43,254 nucleotides of DNA from Nitrospirota bacterium. Lineage in GTDB: Bacteria; Nitrospirota; UBA9217. The DNA is taken from NCBI GenBank assembly GCA_035516965.1, contig DATIZR010000093.1:1-43254 (forward strand), in the 5' to 3' direction. Below, one piece after another: positions 1-8,232 of the stretch. The number at the start of each line of letters is the position of its first letter. The stretch's first letter is position 1. Under the pieces are notes generated by a model. That model did not search any database. It was not told the DNA's origin and saw nothing but the letters and a program-made list of their open reading frames with translations. The position numbers and the translations under genes are program-made.

Positions 1-105
1 CTCTTGGATATGAAGCAATATACAGCGAGCGTACTATATTTTGGCGAAACGGGCAAGGTAAATGTGACGCTGACGTGGGCCGGAGAGACGATGCGGGGTT
101 ATTGA
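1..105 (+). CDS. C-terminal end of an unidentified protein (partial)
   Basis: An open frame enters from the left edge and reads 34 codons to a TGA at 103-105. The tail has alternating hydrophobic and polar residues (GKVNVTLTWAGETMRGY), as in a beta-strand-rich secreted or surface domain. Too little is present to name a family. It lies upstream of a lipoprotein gene on the same strand, but 281 bases separate them, so co-transcription is uncertain. It could also be a chance open frame. Confidence 0.45.
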   Translation, partial: LLDMKQYTASVLYFGETGKVNVTLTWAGETMRGY

Positions 106-386
106 AACCGACGGGGAGACATTGATGCGACATGGCGACCATAAGACTGTGAATCTGACGTTGTTACTAAGAAGTCGCCCCGGTACCCTGTCGCTTCTCT
201 GTCGCCCATCGCCGCCCTTCGAGTTGATATGCCGTCTGATTTTGAAGCATTCTGCGCTTTTTTGTAATATCCCGGAAATACCCTATCTCTTCGTTTGACT
301 TCTCATCACACCCTATCTGATATCATTACTATAGAGACAATAGTCTTTTTGCTGTTTTTTAATGAACTCACAGGGAGGATCGCGTC
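106..386. other. Intergenic region before the Kelch gene
   Basis: No gene is seen. The stretch becomes AT-rich toward its right end, where a weak promoter-like pair (listed separately) and the ribosome binding site of the next gene lie. No convincing terminator hairpin follows the partial gene. Confidence 0.4.
295..323 (+). promoter_or_regulatory. Possible sigma70 promoter for the Kelch lipoprotein
   Basis: TTGACT at 295-300 is followed after 17 bases by TGATAT at 318-323. The -35 matches consensus at five of six positions, the -10 only at three. The local sequence is AT-rich relative to the coding DNA. Start of transcription would be near 330, giving a leader of about 57 bases with a good ribosome site. 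Weak call. Confidence 0.3.
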
Positions 387-1811
387 ATGAGGCCGGTCTT
401 GATCAGGCTGTCTCTATTGTTTGTTGTCTTGTCAGCGCTTGTATCCTGCAGCGGGTCCGGAGGAGGAGATGTAGGTACGCTGTCGGGCGGCCCCGTGGGG
501 AACGGCAGCGGCAGCGGGGGGAGCGGCGCTGCCGGCACATGGATCTGGAAGGGCGGGAGTACGATCAGCGACCAGACGGGGACCTATGGGACACAAGGAG
601 TCCCAGCTTCGGGCAATGTTCCCGGAGGCCGCGTGGAAGCCGTATCCTGGCTCGATGGGAGCGGAAACTTCTGGCTCTTCGGGGGCGACGGTTTCAGTTC
701 AACCAGCGGCTTGGCCGCCTCTTTTCTGAACGACCTTTGGAAATTCGACGGAACCAGCTGGACCTGGGTCAAGGGATCGATCTTCACTCAGGCGACGGGG
801 ACGTACGGCGTGAAGGGCACCGCGGCCGCCGTCAACACGCCCGGCGCACGCTCCGGCGCGGCCTCCTGGTCTGTGGGCAGCGACCTCTGGCTCTTCGGTG
901 GATTCGGTTTTGGTTCCAGCGGCTCATCCGGATCGCTGAACGATCTCTGGAAGTTCGACGGCACGTCTTGGACGTGGATGAATGGTGCATTCGTGACGAA
1001 CCAGACGGGAACCTACGGGACGAAGGGCCTTGCCGACCCGGCCAATATTCCGGGTGCCCGGTTCCGTGCGGCAACGGTAATTGATGGAAGCATTGTATGG
1101 CTTTTCGGAGGACGAGGCTATGATGGTACCGGCGTCTTTGGGGATCTCAACGATCTCTGGAAATTCGACGGCACCAACTGGACCTGGGTAAGCGGGTCAA
1201 ACACAAGCGATCAAAGCGGTTCGTACGGAGCAAAAGGCATTCCCAACTCCGCCAACATGCCCGGCGGACGGGAATCGGCTGTTCTCTGGATTGATGGAGG
1301 CGGCAACCTCTGGCTTTTTGGCGGCACCGGCCGTGATTCAACAAGCGGGTCCGGGGGATATCTGAACGACCTCTGGAAATTCAATGGGACGACGTGGATC
1401 TGGGTGAGCGGGGCAACAATAGTCAATCAGTTGGGAATATACGGGACACAAGGCGTTGCAGCAACGGGAAACGCGCCCGGATCTCGTAATCCGGCGGCAT
1501 CCTGGATTGATTTGAGCAACAACCTCTGGCTTTTTGGAGGGTTTGGCTACGACTCGGTATCACTTGGCGATATGAACGACCTCTGGAAGTTCGACGGAAA
1601 GAACTGGACCTGGGAGGCCGGAGCGAAGGTGCTGGAGACATTCGGCATTTATGGGTCGAAAAATGTGGCCGCGGCAACCAATTACCCGGGATCCCGGGAC
1701 TCTGCGACGAGCGCCGTCGGCGGCAGCCACACCATATGGATGTTCGGAGGCATGGGCAACGGCTCCGGCACGACCGGACGCCTGAATGACCTGTGGCTGC
1801 ATCAGCCGTAG
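387..1811 (+). CDS. Kelch-repeat beta-propeller lipoprotein
   Basis: A 474-residue predicted lipoprotein. The N-terminus has a positive start, a hydrophobic stretch and the lipobox LVSC (Cys21), then a Gly/Ser linker. The body consists of six repeats of about 70 residues, each with a GG pair, a W-L-F-G-G strand and LNDLWKF(D/N)G followed by W-T/I-W. The last repeat stops after LNDLW, while the first mature segment supplies an isolated GTWIW strand, as expected for a six-bladed Kelch propeller closed by its N-terminal strand. AGGGAGG lies 10 bases before the ATG. Kelch propellers usually bind proteins or glycans; no catalytic residue was recognised, so the ligand is unknown. Cell-surface or periplasmic location is inferred from the lipobox. 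Confidence 0.85.
   Translation: MRPVLIRLSLLFVVLSALVSCSGSGGGDVGTLSGGPVGNGSGSGGSGAAGTWIWKGGSTISDQTGTYGTQGVPASGNVPGGRVEAVSWLDGSGNFWLFGGDGFSSTSGLAASFLNDLWKFDGTSWTWVKGSIFTQATGTYGVKGTAAAVNTPGARSGAASWSVGSDLWLFGGFGFGSSGSSGSLNDLWKFDGTSWTWMNGAFVTNQTGTYGTKGLADPANIPGARFRAATVIDGSIVWLFGGRGYDGTGVFGDLNDLWKFDGTNWTWVSGSNTSDQSGSYGAKGIPNSANMPGGRESAVLWIDGGGNLWLFGGTGRDSTSGSGGYLNDLWKFNGTTWIWVSGATIVNQLGIYGTQGVAATGNAPGSRNPAASWIDLSNNLWLFGGFGYDSVSLGDMNDLWKFDGKNWTWEAGAKVLETFGIYGSKNVAAATNYPGSRDSATSAVGGSHTIWMFGGMGNGSGTTGRLNDLWLHQP
717..1811 (+). repeat. Coding tandem repeat, about 210-bp period (Kelch blades)
   Basis: The motif encoding LNDLW recurs at about 726, 936, 1146, 1362, 1572 and 1782. The spacing is 210 bases, with one unit of 216. 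The units are clearly homologous at DNA level, so they probably arose by duplication inside the gene. Confidence 0.8.
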
Positions 1812-1914
1812 ACGCGAGGTGCCTGGCGGAGGGAGGTCTAATTGGAAATTAGGAATGTGGAGTGAGATGCGGATGCGTCGATCAGAGATGCTATTAGATG
1901 TTAGATGTTTAGAT

Positions 1915-2125
1915 GTCATTCCCGCGAATGCGGGAATTCTGTTCAGGTATTTTTTTCCACAGATTACACAGATTAACGCAGATGGATTCTAAATGAGAAG
2001 AAGAAACAGGGACTTTAGATCCGGCTTGCTTCGTTTTAAACCCAGAAGTCTTTTCAGTTTTTTCTGCGACATCTGCGACATCCGCGGATATATATTATAG
2101 ATTGGTCTTTCACGTCTTCTGAAAG
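1915..2125. repeat. Composite intergenic repeat, copy 1
   Basis: It contains a perfect palindrome (CCCGCGAATGCGGG with flanks, 1918-1937). Next comes CCACAGATTACACAGATT and a related tail (from 1957), then after about 80 bases the approximate reverse complement TCTGCGACATCTGCG...GCGGATA (2063-2090), and a T-rich tail ending ...TCACGTCTTCTG. The two arms can form a long imperfect hairpin. The same elements in the same order occur at 2935-3083. Sequences of the CCACAGATTACACAGATT type are known as dispersed intergenic repeats in several bacterial phyla. No gene was found between 1812 and 2354. Confidence 0.7.
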
Positions 2126-2354
2126 TTATTCACGCCGAGTAGTTACATTCGATGTTAAACGATGCCCCCGTTATCATTTAGCACTACAAAAACCCGATGC
2201 CGGTTCAACGAGCTTTCCCCTGCTACTTTTTTCGAATTGACATCCTGTGCGGCCGGAGGTCTATTTGAATCGGTAAGGCATGTTGGCAGGTAGAACAATG
2301 AAAATAAACACCTCGTCGGGGTGTACAAGACCGTCCAGAAAAGGGGTGATTCAT

Positions 2355-2906
2355 ATGTTGAGTGTACTGTTCCGTTACTGGTGGGTGTTGCTCGTCAGGG
2401 GGATCCTGGCGATCCTGTTCGGCATTGCGGCCTTCGTGTGGCCGGCCATAACCCTCACGACCCTGGTCCTCTTGTTCGGCGCCTACGTTTTCGTGAATGG
2501 AGCCTTCCTGATCATCAATGCCGTGGGCAGCAGGAAGGAAAAGGAGGACTGGTGGCTGCTGCTGATCGAAGGCCTTCTGGGTATCGGCATCGGGCTCATG
2601 ACCGCGTTCGCACCGGGCATTACGGGCTTGGCGCTGCTCCTGTACATCGCTGCCTGGGCCCTTGCTGCGGGGATTCTGGAGATCATAGCGGCGATCCGTC
2701 TCAGAAAGGTAGTCACCGGGGAGTGGTGGCTTGCGGTGGGAGGCGTAGTTTCCATCATCTTCGCGCTTCTCCTGATGCGGTTCCCGGCCGCTGGCGCGCT
2801 GGGCTTTGTCTGGCTCATCGCGGGCTATGCCTGCGTGTTTGGCGCGATCATGATCGTCCTGGGCTTGAAGGTGCATAGGCTCGGGGAAAAGCTGCACATG
2901 GTTTAA
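2355..2906 (+). CDS. HdeD/DUF308-family membrane protein
   Basis: A 183-residue protein almost entirely made of hydrophobic segments, about six transmembrane helices, with short charged loops (SRKEKED, RLRKVVTGE). The pattern of a WWVLLVRGILAILFGIAAF first helix and two similar three-helix halves is that of the HdeD/DUF308 family, which in enterobacteria is linked to acid resistance; the biochemical role is unknown. I chose the ATG at 2355 because AAGGGGTGAT sits directly upstream; an upstream in-frame extension to 2280 has no ribosome site and adds non-hydrophobic sequence. The gene stands alone between two copies of a composite repeat, with no operon partner. Confidence 0.85.
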   Translation: MLSVLFRYWWVLLVRGILAILFGIAAFVWPAITLTTLVLLFGAYVFVNGAFLIINAVGSRKEKEDWWLLLIEGLLGIGIGLMTAFAPGITGLALLLYIAAWALAAGILEIIAAIRLRKVVTGEWWLAVGGVVSIIFALLLMRFPAAGALGFVWLIAGYACVFGAIMIVLGLKVHRLGEKLHMV

Positions 2907-2934
2907 CAACGTGGCAGAGGATGTTCGTTGAGGG

Positions 2935-3083
2935 GGTCCCGCGAATGCGGGAAGCCGTTGAGGAATTTTTTATCCACAGATTACGCAGATTTCACAGATT
3001 AAACGAAGCCGAAATGATTGGCTTTAAAGTCTGCGTCCATCTGCGACATCTGCGGATAGATCGGTTTTTCGCGTCTTTATGAG
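2935..3083. repeat. Composite intergenic repeat, copy 2
   Basis: Second copy of the element at 1915-2125, in the same orientation. It has the CCCGCGAATGCGGG palindrome (2938-2951), a T-run, ATCCACAGATTACGCAGATT (from 2972), an inner AAACGAAGCC...GGCTTT pairing, then CTGCGACATCTGCGGATA (from about 3041) and a TTTTTCGCGTCTT tail. It is shorter between the arms than copy 1. It begins about 30 bases after the HdeD-like stop codon. Confidence 0.7.
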
Positions 3084-3177
3084 ACCGTTAATAACCCCGG
3101 GATTGCGCAGTCCATCCCGAGCCATAAAGTGAGACCGCTTCGCCTTCGGCTCGCAACAACGGCGGGGACATTATCTC

Positions 3178-3201
3178 GTCCCTGCTCTGATAGACAGGGA
3201 C
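3178..3201 (-). terminator. Hairpin just after the zinc-ribbon gene
   Basis: GTCCCTG and CAGGGAC form a 7-bp stem around a 10-base loop, five bases past the stop codon of the minus-strand gene. No T-run follows, so intrinsic termination is doubtful; it may only protect the 3' end. Confidence 0.3.
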
Positions 3202-3205
3202 AGGC

Positions 3206-3616
3206 TTACTGATTGGTCGAGGCCATGAGACGTTCCCTGTCCTTGAAAAGCATGTCGCACTTATTGACATAGAGCTTCATCACGATGCCTTTGCCGAACG
3301 TCTGGTGATTGACAATGTCGCCTATGCGGTATTTCGAAGCCATGCTGTAGTCCCGCTCTTTTCCCTTTGCCTCTGCAAGGCCGGCCGCCCAGATGATCTC
3401 CGCTGTAGCTGCTTCCGCGCCTTCTTTTTTCGCTCTCGGCTTCCGGACCTTTTGAGCGTCCAGGGGGCTCCTGAATTTGTGCATGCTGCCGCACATCTTG
3501 CATCTCACTTTCGCCACCGTCTCCCCGTCCATGGTCATGACGGTATGATCGCGATTCACTTTGCACTTCCCGCAATAGGACTCAATGTTATGGCCTGGCG
3601 AATTCTTTTCCGGCAT
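3206..3616 (-). CDS. Small zinc-ribbon protein with C-terminal CarD/tudor-like segment
   Basis: A 136-residue predicted cytoplasmic protein. Two CxxC pairs (Cys15/Cys18 in CGKC, Cys39/Cys42 in CKMC) form a likely zinc ribbon. A Lys/Ala-rich linker (around residues 55-85) follows, and the C-terminal part (YRIGDIVNHQTFGKGIV...) resembles the beta-barrel of CarD/KOW-type nucleic-acid or RNA-polymerase binding modules. The start at 3616 follows a strong AAGGAGG; the upstream in-frame extension was rejected for this reason. I do not recognise a named family. A role in transcription or nucleic-acid binding is inference from the domain architecture. It is transcribed alone. Confidence 0.75.
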   Translation of the reverse strand: MPEKNSPGHNIESYCGKCKVNRDHTVMTMDGETVAKVRCKMCGSMHKFRSPLDAQKVRKPRAKKEGAEAATAEIIWAAGLAEAKGKERDYSMASKYRIGDIVNHQTFGKGIVMKLYVNKCDMLFKDRERLMASTNQ

Positions 3617-3879
3617 ACTGCCTCCTTCTTTACCTATCAGGATATATTTCTGACAAAAGAGCCTGTACCGCAAATCTGGTCGAAGAGAGAGGTGAATTCG
3701 GCGAGATGTTCAATCTGCGCTTCTCTTGGATAGAAGCATTATACACCTTCCCGGCGGAAAAGCTTTAACTCATTTTGGAATAATACAAGGCTGAATCTTA
3801 AGGGATTCGGCGCTGCAGCGTTTCAATCCCCGCCGGTGATACCCTTGTATCCTTACTGAACATATTGCAGTGCAGTCGC

Positions 3880-4866
3880 TCACTGATGAGTGGAAACAGT
3901 CGTAACGGAGCGCGGGCCGATCCCTGCTGCTACCGTCGGGCTTGCCATAGTTACGAGGCCGCCATTCGCATTGATCGAGTACTGCGAGACGTTGTTGCTG
4001 ATTATGTTCGCAACATAGGCATGCTTGCCCGAGGCGTCGATGGTGACGGAGACGGGCTGTATCCCTGCCGCCACGGTCGGAGTTGCCATGGACGCGAGAC
4101 TGCCGTCGGCATTGATCGCGTACTGCGAGACGTCGTTGCTGAACAGGTTCGCTACATAGACATATTTACCCGAGGGATCGACGGTGATGGACATGGGCTG
4201 CGTCCCGGCCACCACGGTCGGAGTTGCCATGGACGCGAGACTGCCATCCGCGCCGATCGAGTACTGCGAGACATCGCTGCTGTTGTAGTTCGCCACATAG
4301 GCATATTTGCCCGAAGGATCAACGGTGATGGATTCGGGGCCTGTCCCGGTCGCAACGGTCGGGGTTGCCATGGACAAAAGGCTGCCATCCGCATTAATAG
4401 TGAACTGCGAGACGGTGTTGCTGAACAAGTTCGCTACATAGGCATATTTCCCCGAAGGGTCGACGGCGACGGAAAGGGGCTGTGCACCGGCCGCCACGGT
4501 CGGAGTTGTCATGGACGCGAGGCTGCCGTCAGCATTGATCTTGTACTGCGAGATGTCAGTGCTGTTCTGGTTTGTCACATAGGCATACTTGCCCGAGGGA
4601 TCGACGATCACCGAGGAGGGGGCCGCCCCGGCTGCTACAGTGGGAGTTGACATGGACGTAAGGCTGCCATCAGCATTGATCTTATACTGCGAGACGTCGT
4701 TGCTGCCGTTATTCGCTACATAAGCATATTTGCCCGAGGGGTCGACTGCGACGGAAACGGGAGTCGACCCGGCCGCCACGGTCGGAGTTGCCATGGACGC
4801 GAGGCTGCCGTCAGCATTGATCTTGTACTGCGAGACGCTGAAGCTGGCTTCGTTCGCCACGTAGGC
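3880..4866 (-). repeat. Seven tandem units of exactly 141 bp inside the propeller gene
   Basis: The landmark encoding (A/T)PTV recurs at 3940, 4081, 4222, 4363, 4504, 4645 and 4786, with every interval exactly 141 bases and no insertion or deletion. Each unit encodes one propeller blade. Confidence 0.85.
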
Positions 4867-4989
4867 GAAACGCGGTTGGATAGAGGCTCCTCCGACTAAA
4901 AAGACACCGCCCCCTCCGCCTCCGCCGCTGCAGGAGAGGAAAATCGCAACAACTGCAATCAGGATCAGTACCACAGTAACCCTTTTCAT
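3880..4989 (-). CDS. YncE/lactonase-like seven-bladed beta-propeller lipoprotein
   Basis: A 369-residue predicted lipoprotein. A hydrophobic leader ends in the lipobox FLSC (Cys20), followed by a poly-Gly linker. Seven near-identical repeats of exactly 47 residues follow, each carrying PxSV.VDPSGKYAYVAN, then VSQY.INADGSL, SMATPTVAAG. This is the signature of the YncE/6-phosphogluconolactonase-like propeller fold. The enzymatic residues of true lactonases cannot be confirmed, so a binding or structural role is as likely. AAAGGAGA precedes the ATG. The downstream gene on the same strand is 263 bases away, so this gene is probably monocistronic. Repeat identity is high enough to suggest recent blade duplication or gene conversion. 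Confidence 0.85.
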   Translation of the reverse strand: MKRVTVVLILIAVVAIFLSCSGGGGGGGVFLVGGASIQPRFAYVANEASFSVSQYKINADGSLASMATPTVAAGSTPVSVAVDPSGKYAYVANNGSNDVSQYKINADGSLTSMSTPTVAAGAAPSSVIVDPSGKYAYVTNQNSTDISQYKINADGSLASMTTPTVAAGAQPLSVAVDPSGKYAYVANLFSNTVSQFTINADGSLLSMATPTVATGTGPESITVDPSGKYAYVANYNSSDVSQYSIGADGSLASMATPTVVAGTQPMSITVDPSGKYVYVANLFSNDVSQYAINADGSLASMATPTVAAGIQPVSVTIDASGKHAYVANIISNNVSQYSINANGGLVTMASPTVAAGIGPRSVTTVSTHQ

Positions 4990-5142
4990 GGAAAGTCTCC
5001 TTTTGTTTAGTTTATTCAGCGGGGCTGCTTTTTTTGGAGGTCAAGGCCCGGATCGCGTTCCCCGGGCTTTGTTGCCGCAACTCGAAAGGAAAATGGAGAA
5101 ATGTTTCTTTACGAGAAATCCTGATGCCGGTCCTTCTCCCTT

Positions 5143-7080
5143 TCAATATTTTACAATTCCGAAATCATTTATAAGTCCCGCTGCCGCATCGGCCTGCATA
5201 ATAACGAACATATTAGTGCCGCCACTGTTGTAAAAGACGAACTTTCCGTGCCCGGGATAATCGGTGCCGCCGGTAATGAAATGCGGGAGCGCAATCACAT
5301 TTTGAAGGGCGAAGAGTTTATCATCAAATATCGCGACTTCGATATCCCCTGGGAGCGGGATTGCCGCAACCTTTCCGACAGCCGAAGAATCGGCAACGTA
5401 CTGAACATCGACGAAGCTCAAACCTTCCAGAGCCGCTTTGGGCGGTACCATATCCGGGGTAGTGCCGGTAGATGCTGCATAAACGGAGCCGCACCGGGAA
5501 ATGAAGCCTGTTCCATCCTCCAGCATCCAGAGCTCTCCGCAGGCAACATATATCCGGCCTGCAACCTGAGAATCATACAGGAAGACTGGAGCTCCTGATG
5601 AAATGTCGAATTTTTGGGTAGAATAAGAAACCCCAGCTGCGTACAGAACACTTCCGCTCGGATGCAGTTTTGCTCTTGTCCCTGCATTAGGGAATAAACC
5701 TGCTGCAGGGGTGGCAACACCCGTACTTATGTTCACGCCAAAAAATGATCCCAGGTCCGGGAACGCATACACGTAACCGTTCCCGGCAAGTACGATATCA
5801 GTTATATTGCCGTTAACAGAGAGTGTTGTGGTCACAGCTCTTGACACAAGATCCACATAGGAGATGGTCCCCTTGTGGCCGATGGCAGCGTACAAGCCGT
5901 CGGGGCTTACGGAGACACTCGAGGGCAGAGCGGATAGATCGACTGCCTGGTCCAGGTTGGCGACAGGGTCATAGATGTGGAGCTGGTTGGACGGCGTGCC
6001 TGATACCATGATGATCCGGTCCATTTGCCTGCTGTATTCCGCGTCGATGACTTTAAAGGGAAGCCCGGCAACGGGTCTGTTTGTTATAACGGCAACAGTT
6101 ACCGTATCGGGTAGGCTGTTAGTATACCCGTTATAGAAGATCTGGAGACTCAATTCATATATTCCCTCGAGGTCAGCCGTAAATGTCGGGTGAATCGACG
6201 CCGGATCAGAAAGCGTAGCGGCGCTGCCCACCGGCATTTGCGTAAAGCTCCAGGCATAGGTCATGGGCCTGCCTGCCGAATCATGACTGCCGCTCCCATC
6301 AAGGGTGATGAGGGTAGAAGGACCTGTCGTGTGGTATTGATCCGGACCGGCATCGGCCACTGCGGTGAGACCCGCGTTCACCGCAACCTTATCAATGCCG
6401 GTGGAGTATACCGTGCCGTCGTATACGGAGAGATAACAGTCATAAATGCCGGGGACATCAGGCGTGAAGGTCGGATTGACGGCATGATCATTGGAAAGGA
6501 CAGCAGTGCTGTGCGTCGGCGCCTGCATTGTCCAGGTGTAGGTCAGAGGATCTCCGTTCGGATCGGAGCTGGCGCTGCCATCGAGCGTAACGAGGGCTCC
6601 GATATTCACGCTCTGGTCCGGACCCGCATTCGGAACAGGTGGGTCGTTATAGGCTGTAATGTCGACGGAATCGGGACTGCTTGACAGCGATCCGTCCGAG
6701 ACAACGAGACTTACTCTATATAAACCCGGGCGATCGGCTTGAAACGTGGGATTCGCTGACGATGCGTTTGAAAGAACCGCGCTGCTGCCGACGGGCATGG
6801 AGTCGAATTGCCAGGAATATGTCAGTGAACTCCCTTCCGGGTCGTAGCTCTGGCGTCCATCAAGCGTTACGGTACTGCCACTTGCTAGGTACTGGTCTGC
6901 GCCTGCCATCGCAATTGGCTTATTGTTTCCCGGGCCTATAACCGCCCCCGGCCCCGACGGGACAACCGAGCCCGGCCCCAGAAATCCGTCACCGTTCATA
7001 CCGCAACCGGCAAGCAGCAGGAACAGAGCAAGTCCGAGGCAGGCGATTGTAAACATTTTTTTGTTGATCGAATTTTTCAT
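5143..7080 (-). CDS. Lipoprotein with three PKD domains and a C-terminal propeller-like region
   Basis: A 645-residue predicted lipoprotein: hydrophobic leader ending LLAGC (Cys26), a Gly/Pro linker, then three PKD/Ig-like domains in roughly residues 50-330. Each starts with A-G-x-D-Q and has V/I-T-L-D-G and D-x-x-G-x-x-(L/M)-T-Y-x-W motifs. The C-terminal half has short repeated beta segments (DIYDPVANLDQAVDLS-like) resembling a YncE/WD-type propeller. Such proteins are extracellular or surface-anchored and bind polysaccharide or protein; the ligand is unknown. I chose ATG at 7080 because GGGAGA lies 6 bases upstream; a TTG two codons earlier is less likely. It starts 42 bases after the barrel gene ends and is probably co-transcribed with it. 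Confidence 0.8.
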   Translation of the reverse strand: MKNSINKKMFTIACLGLALFLLLAGCGMNGDGFLGPGSVVPSGPGAVIGPGNNKPIAMAGADQYLASGSTVTLDGRQSYDPEGSSLTYSWQFDSMPVGSSAVLSNASSANPTFQADRPGLYRVSLVVSDGSLSSSPDSVDITAYNDPPVPNAGPDQSVNIGALVTLDGSASSDPNGDPLTYTWTMQAPTHSTAVLSNDHAVNPTFTPDVPGIYDCYLSVYDGTVYSTGIDKVAVNAGLTAVADAGPDQYHTTGPSTLITLDGSGSHDSAGRPMTYAWSFTQMPVGSAATLSDPASIHPTFTADLEGIYELSLQIFYNGYTNSLPDTVTVAVITNRPVAGLPFKVIDAEYSRQMDRIIMVSGTPSNQLHIYDPVANLDQAVDLSALPSSVSVSPDGLYAAIGHKGTISYVDLVSRAVTTTLSVNGNITDIVLAGNGYVYAFPDLGSFFGVNISTGVATPAAGLFPNAGTRAKLHPSGSVLYAAGVSYSTQKFDISSGAPVFLYDSQVAGRIYVACGELWMLEDGTGFISRCGSVYAASTGTTPDMVPPKAALEGLSFVDVQYVADSSAVGKVAAIPLPGDIEVAIFDDKLFALQNVIALPHFITGGTDYPGHGKFVFYNSGGTNMFVIMQADAAAGLINDFGIVKY

Positions 7081-7122
7081 GATCAATCTCCCGGATCCCC
7101 TCAGGATGACGACTAGGTCGCG

Positions 7123-7767
7123 TTAGAAATGATACGCCGTGGTCAGGAGCAAACTGAAACCGCTCCCGTCTGTTCCGCCGCTGACTGAGCCGCTGCCATG
7201 AACGCCTTCCGCATTTGTGTAGTCGACATACCGGTACATCGCTCCCACGGTCAAGGACAGGTTCGGACTGACGTACGTATCTACGCCGGTCCCAAAATTC
7301 AGACCCGACCCGGTAAATTTCGCGTCCCCTGTTTCTCCGGTAAAGAGATCCGCCGCTCCCTGTTTAATCACCAGGCCGTTATAACTGATGCCGAACAAGA
7401 GGTATGGCTGAACGGTTCCCGATGTTGCGAAGCTGTATTTTCCATTGACGCTGAAGCTGTTGTAGCTGACATCTCCCGAGAAACCTTCCCATGTGCCCCG
7501 GTGGCCCGAGCTCATGAAGTTCAGTTCGATCGCCCAATGATCGTTTATTCCATACCCGCCGAGGACATCGAAGCCGAAGGCGTTGTTGATGTCAGGCATG
7601 ATGATGACTTCCGTTCCGCCCTCAAGGCCCGAATGCCCGTCGAAATCGCCATTTATCGTATTGTAGGTGGCACCGGCGCCTATATAGAATCCCTTCTTTG
7701 CCTCTGCCTTCGAAGTTACGGTAAGCACCATGACCAAAGCCATCAAAAAAACGATTGTCCTGAACAT
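7123..7767 (-). CDS. Outer-membrane beta-barrel protein, OmpA/OmpW-like
   Basis: A 214-residue protein with a cleavable signal peptide (MFRTIVFLMALVMVLTVTSKAEA), then alternating strands such as GFYIGAGATYNTI and WAIELNFMS, and a C-terminal aromatic strand ending in TTAYHF. A terminal Phe is the recognition signal for the BAM assembly machinery. The size fits an eight-stranded barrel of the OmpA-beta-brl/OmpW class, a porin-like or adhesive role being unknown. AAGGAGA precedes the ATG at 7767; longer in-frame starts lack a ribosome site and would bury the signal peptide. It is the first gene of a likely two-gene unit with the PKD lipoprotein, driven by the promoter at 7994-8021. Confidence 0.8.
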   Translation of the reverse strand: MFRTIVFLMALVMVLTVTSKAEAKKGFYIGAGATYNTINGDFDGHSGLEGGTEVIIMPDINNAFGFDVLGGYGINDHWAIELNFMSSGHRGTWEGFSGDVSYNSFSVNGKYSFATSGTVQPYLLFGISYNGLVIKQGAADLFTGETGDAKFTGSGLNFGTGVDTYVSPNLSLTVGAMYRYVDYTNAEGVHGSGSVSGGTDGSGFSLLLTTAYHF

Positions 7768-7993
7768 CCGGCTCTCCTTGACATAGTTATTCACGACGTT
7801 GTCCATCGATAATGCACGCGACCTGTTGAGCAGTCTTGATATTAAGGTCACAACCGCCTTGGTTCACAAACTTTTTGCCATTGTGTCCGATGGAGGGAAG
7901 TACATTAAATTCGGAATCAGGAATTAAGAGAGCTACTCGAAATGATTGATATCTTGATGAATAAAAGTGCACTATCGTTGAATTGGTATTTTA

Positions 7994-8021
7994 ATTATAC
8001 GGATGCACAGTGTATTGTCAA
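7994..8021 (-). promoter_or_regulatory. Consensus sigma70 promoter for the barrel-PKD unit
   Basis: On the minus strand TTGACA (8016-8021) and TATAAT (7994-7999) match both hexamers perfectly, with a 16-base spacer. Transcription would start near 7987, about 220 bases before the barrel start codon. It lies in the most AT-rich part of the intergenic region. Confidence 0.65.
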
Positions 8022-8209
8022 GAATATCGATGGGGTATTTTTGGGGTATGCCGTTCGCACTGCGGCATAGAGGTCGAGAACATTCCCCGGCATGAGAAGC
8101 GGTTTAAATTGCTGCAGAAAGTTGCATTTAGAAAGAAGCATATAAGGACGGACAACTCATCTTCTCCCCTGTAGTGGTCAACCCTTATCCAGCATCCGCT
8201 TGCCTGCCG

Positions 8210-8218
8210 TGTTATAAT
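8210..8218 (+). promoter_or_regulatory. Extended -10 promoter of the uvrA-like gene
   Basis: TGTTATAAT is a perfect extended -10 (TGnTATAAT). No -35 is seen, which is usual for extended -10 promoters. Transcription would start near 8225, only about 8 bases before the ATG, and no Shine-Dalgarno sequence is present. Confidence 0.5.
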
Positions 8219-8232
8219 AGTAGACTTTCCTC

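Larger units (their letters stand above)
7768..8232. other. Divergent intergenic region between barrel gene and uvrA-like gene
   Basis: No gene is supported. The region holds a consensus promoter for the leftward barrel gene, which leaves a 5' leader of about 220 bases, and an extended -10 for the rightward UvrA-like gene. The leader did not match any riboswitch class that I could recognise by eye. Confidence 0.5.

Noticed and set aside
3880-4866. Regular repeats considered as a CRISPR array
   Set aside because: The 141-bp units are fully coding without unique spacers and each encodes a propeller blade.
5046-5071. GCCCGG...CCGGGC hairpin between the PKD and YncE-like genes as a terminator
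   Set aside because: The stem is only 6 bp with a 10-base loop, and no T-run follows it in the leftward direction of transcription.
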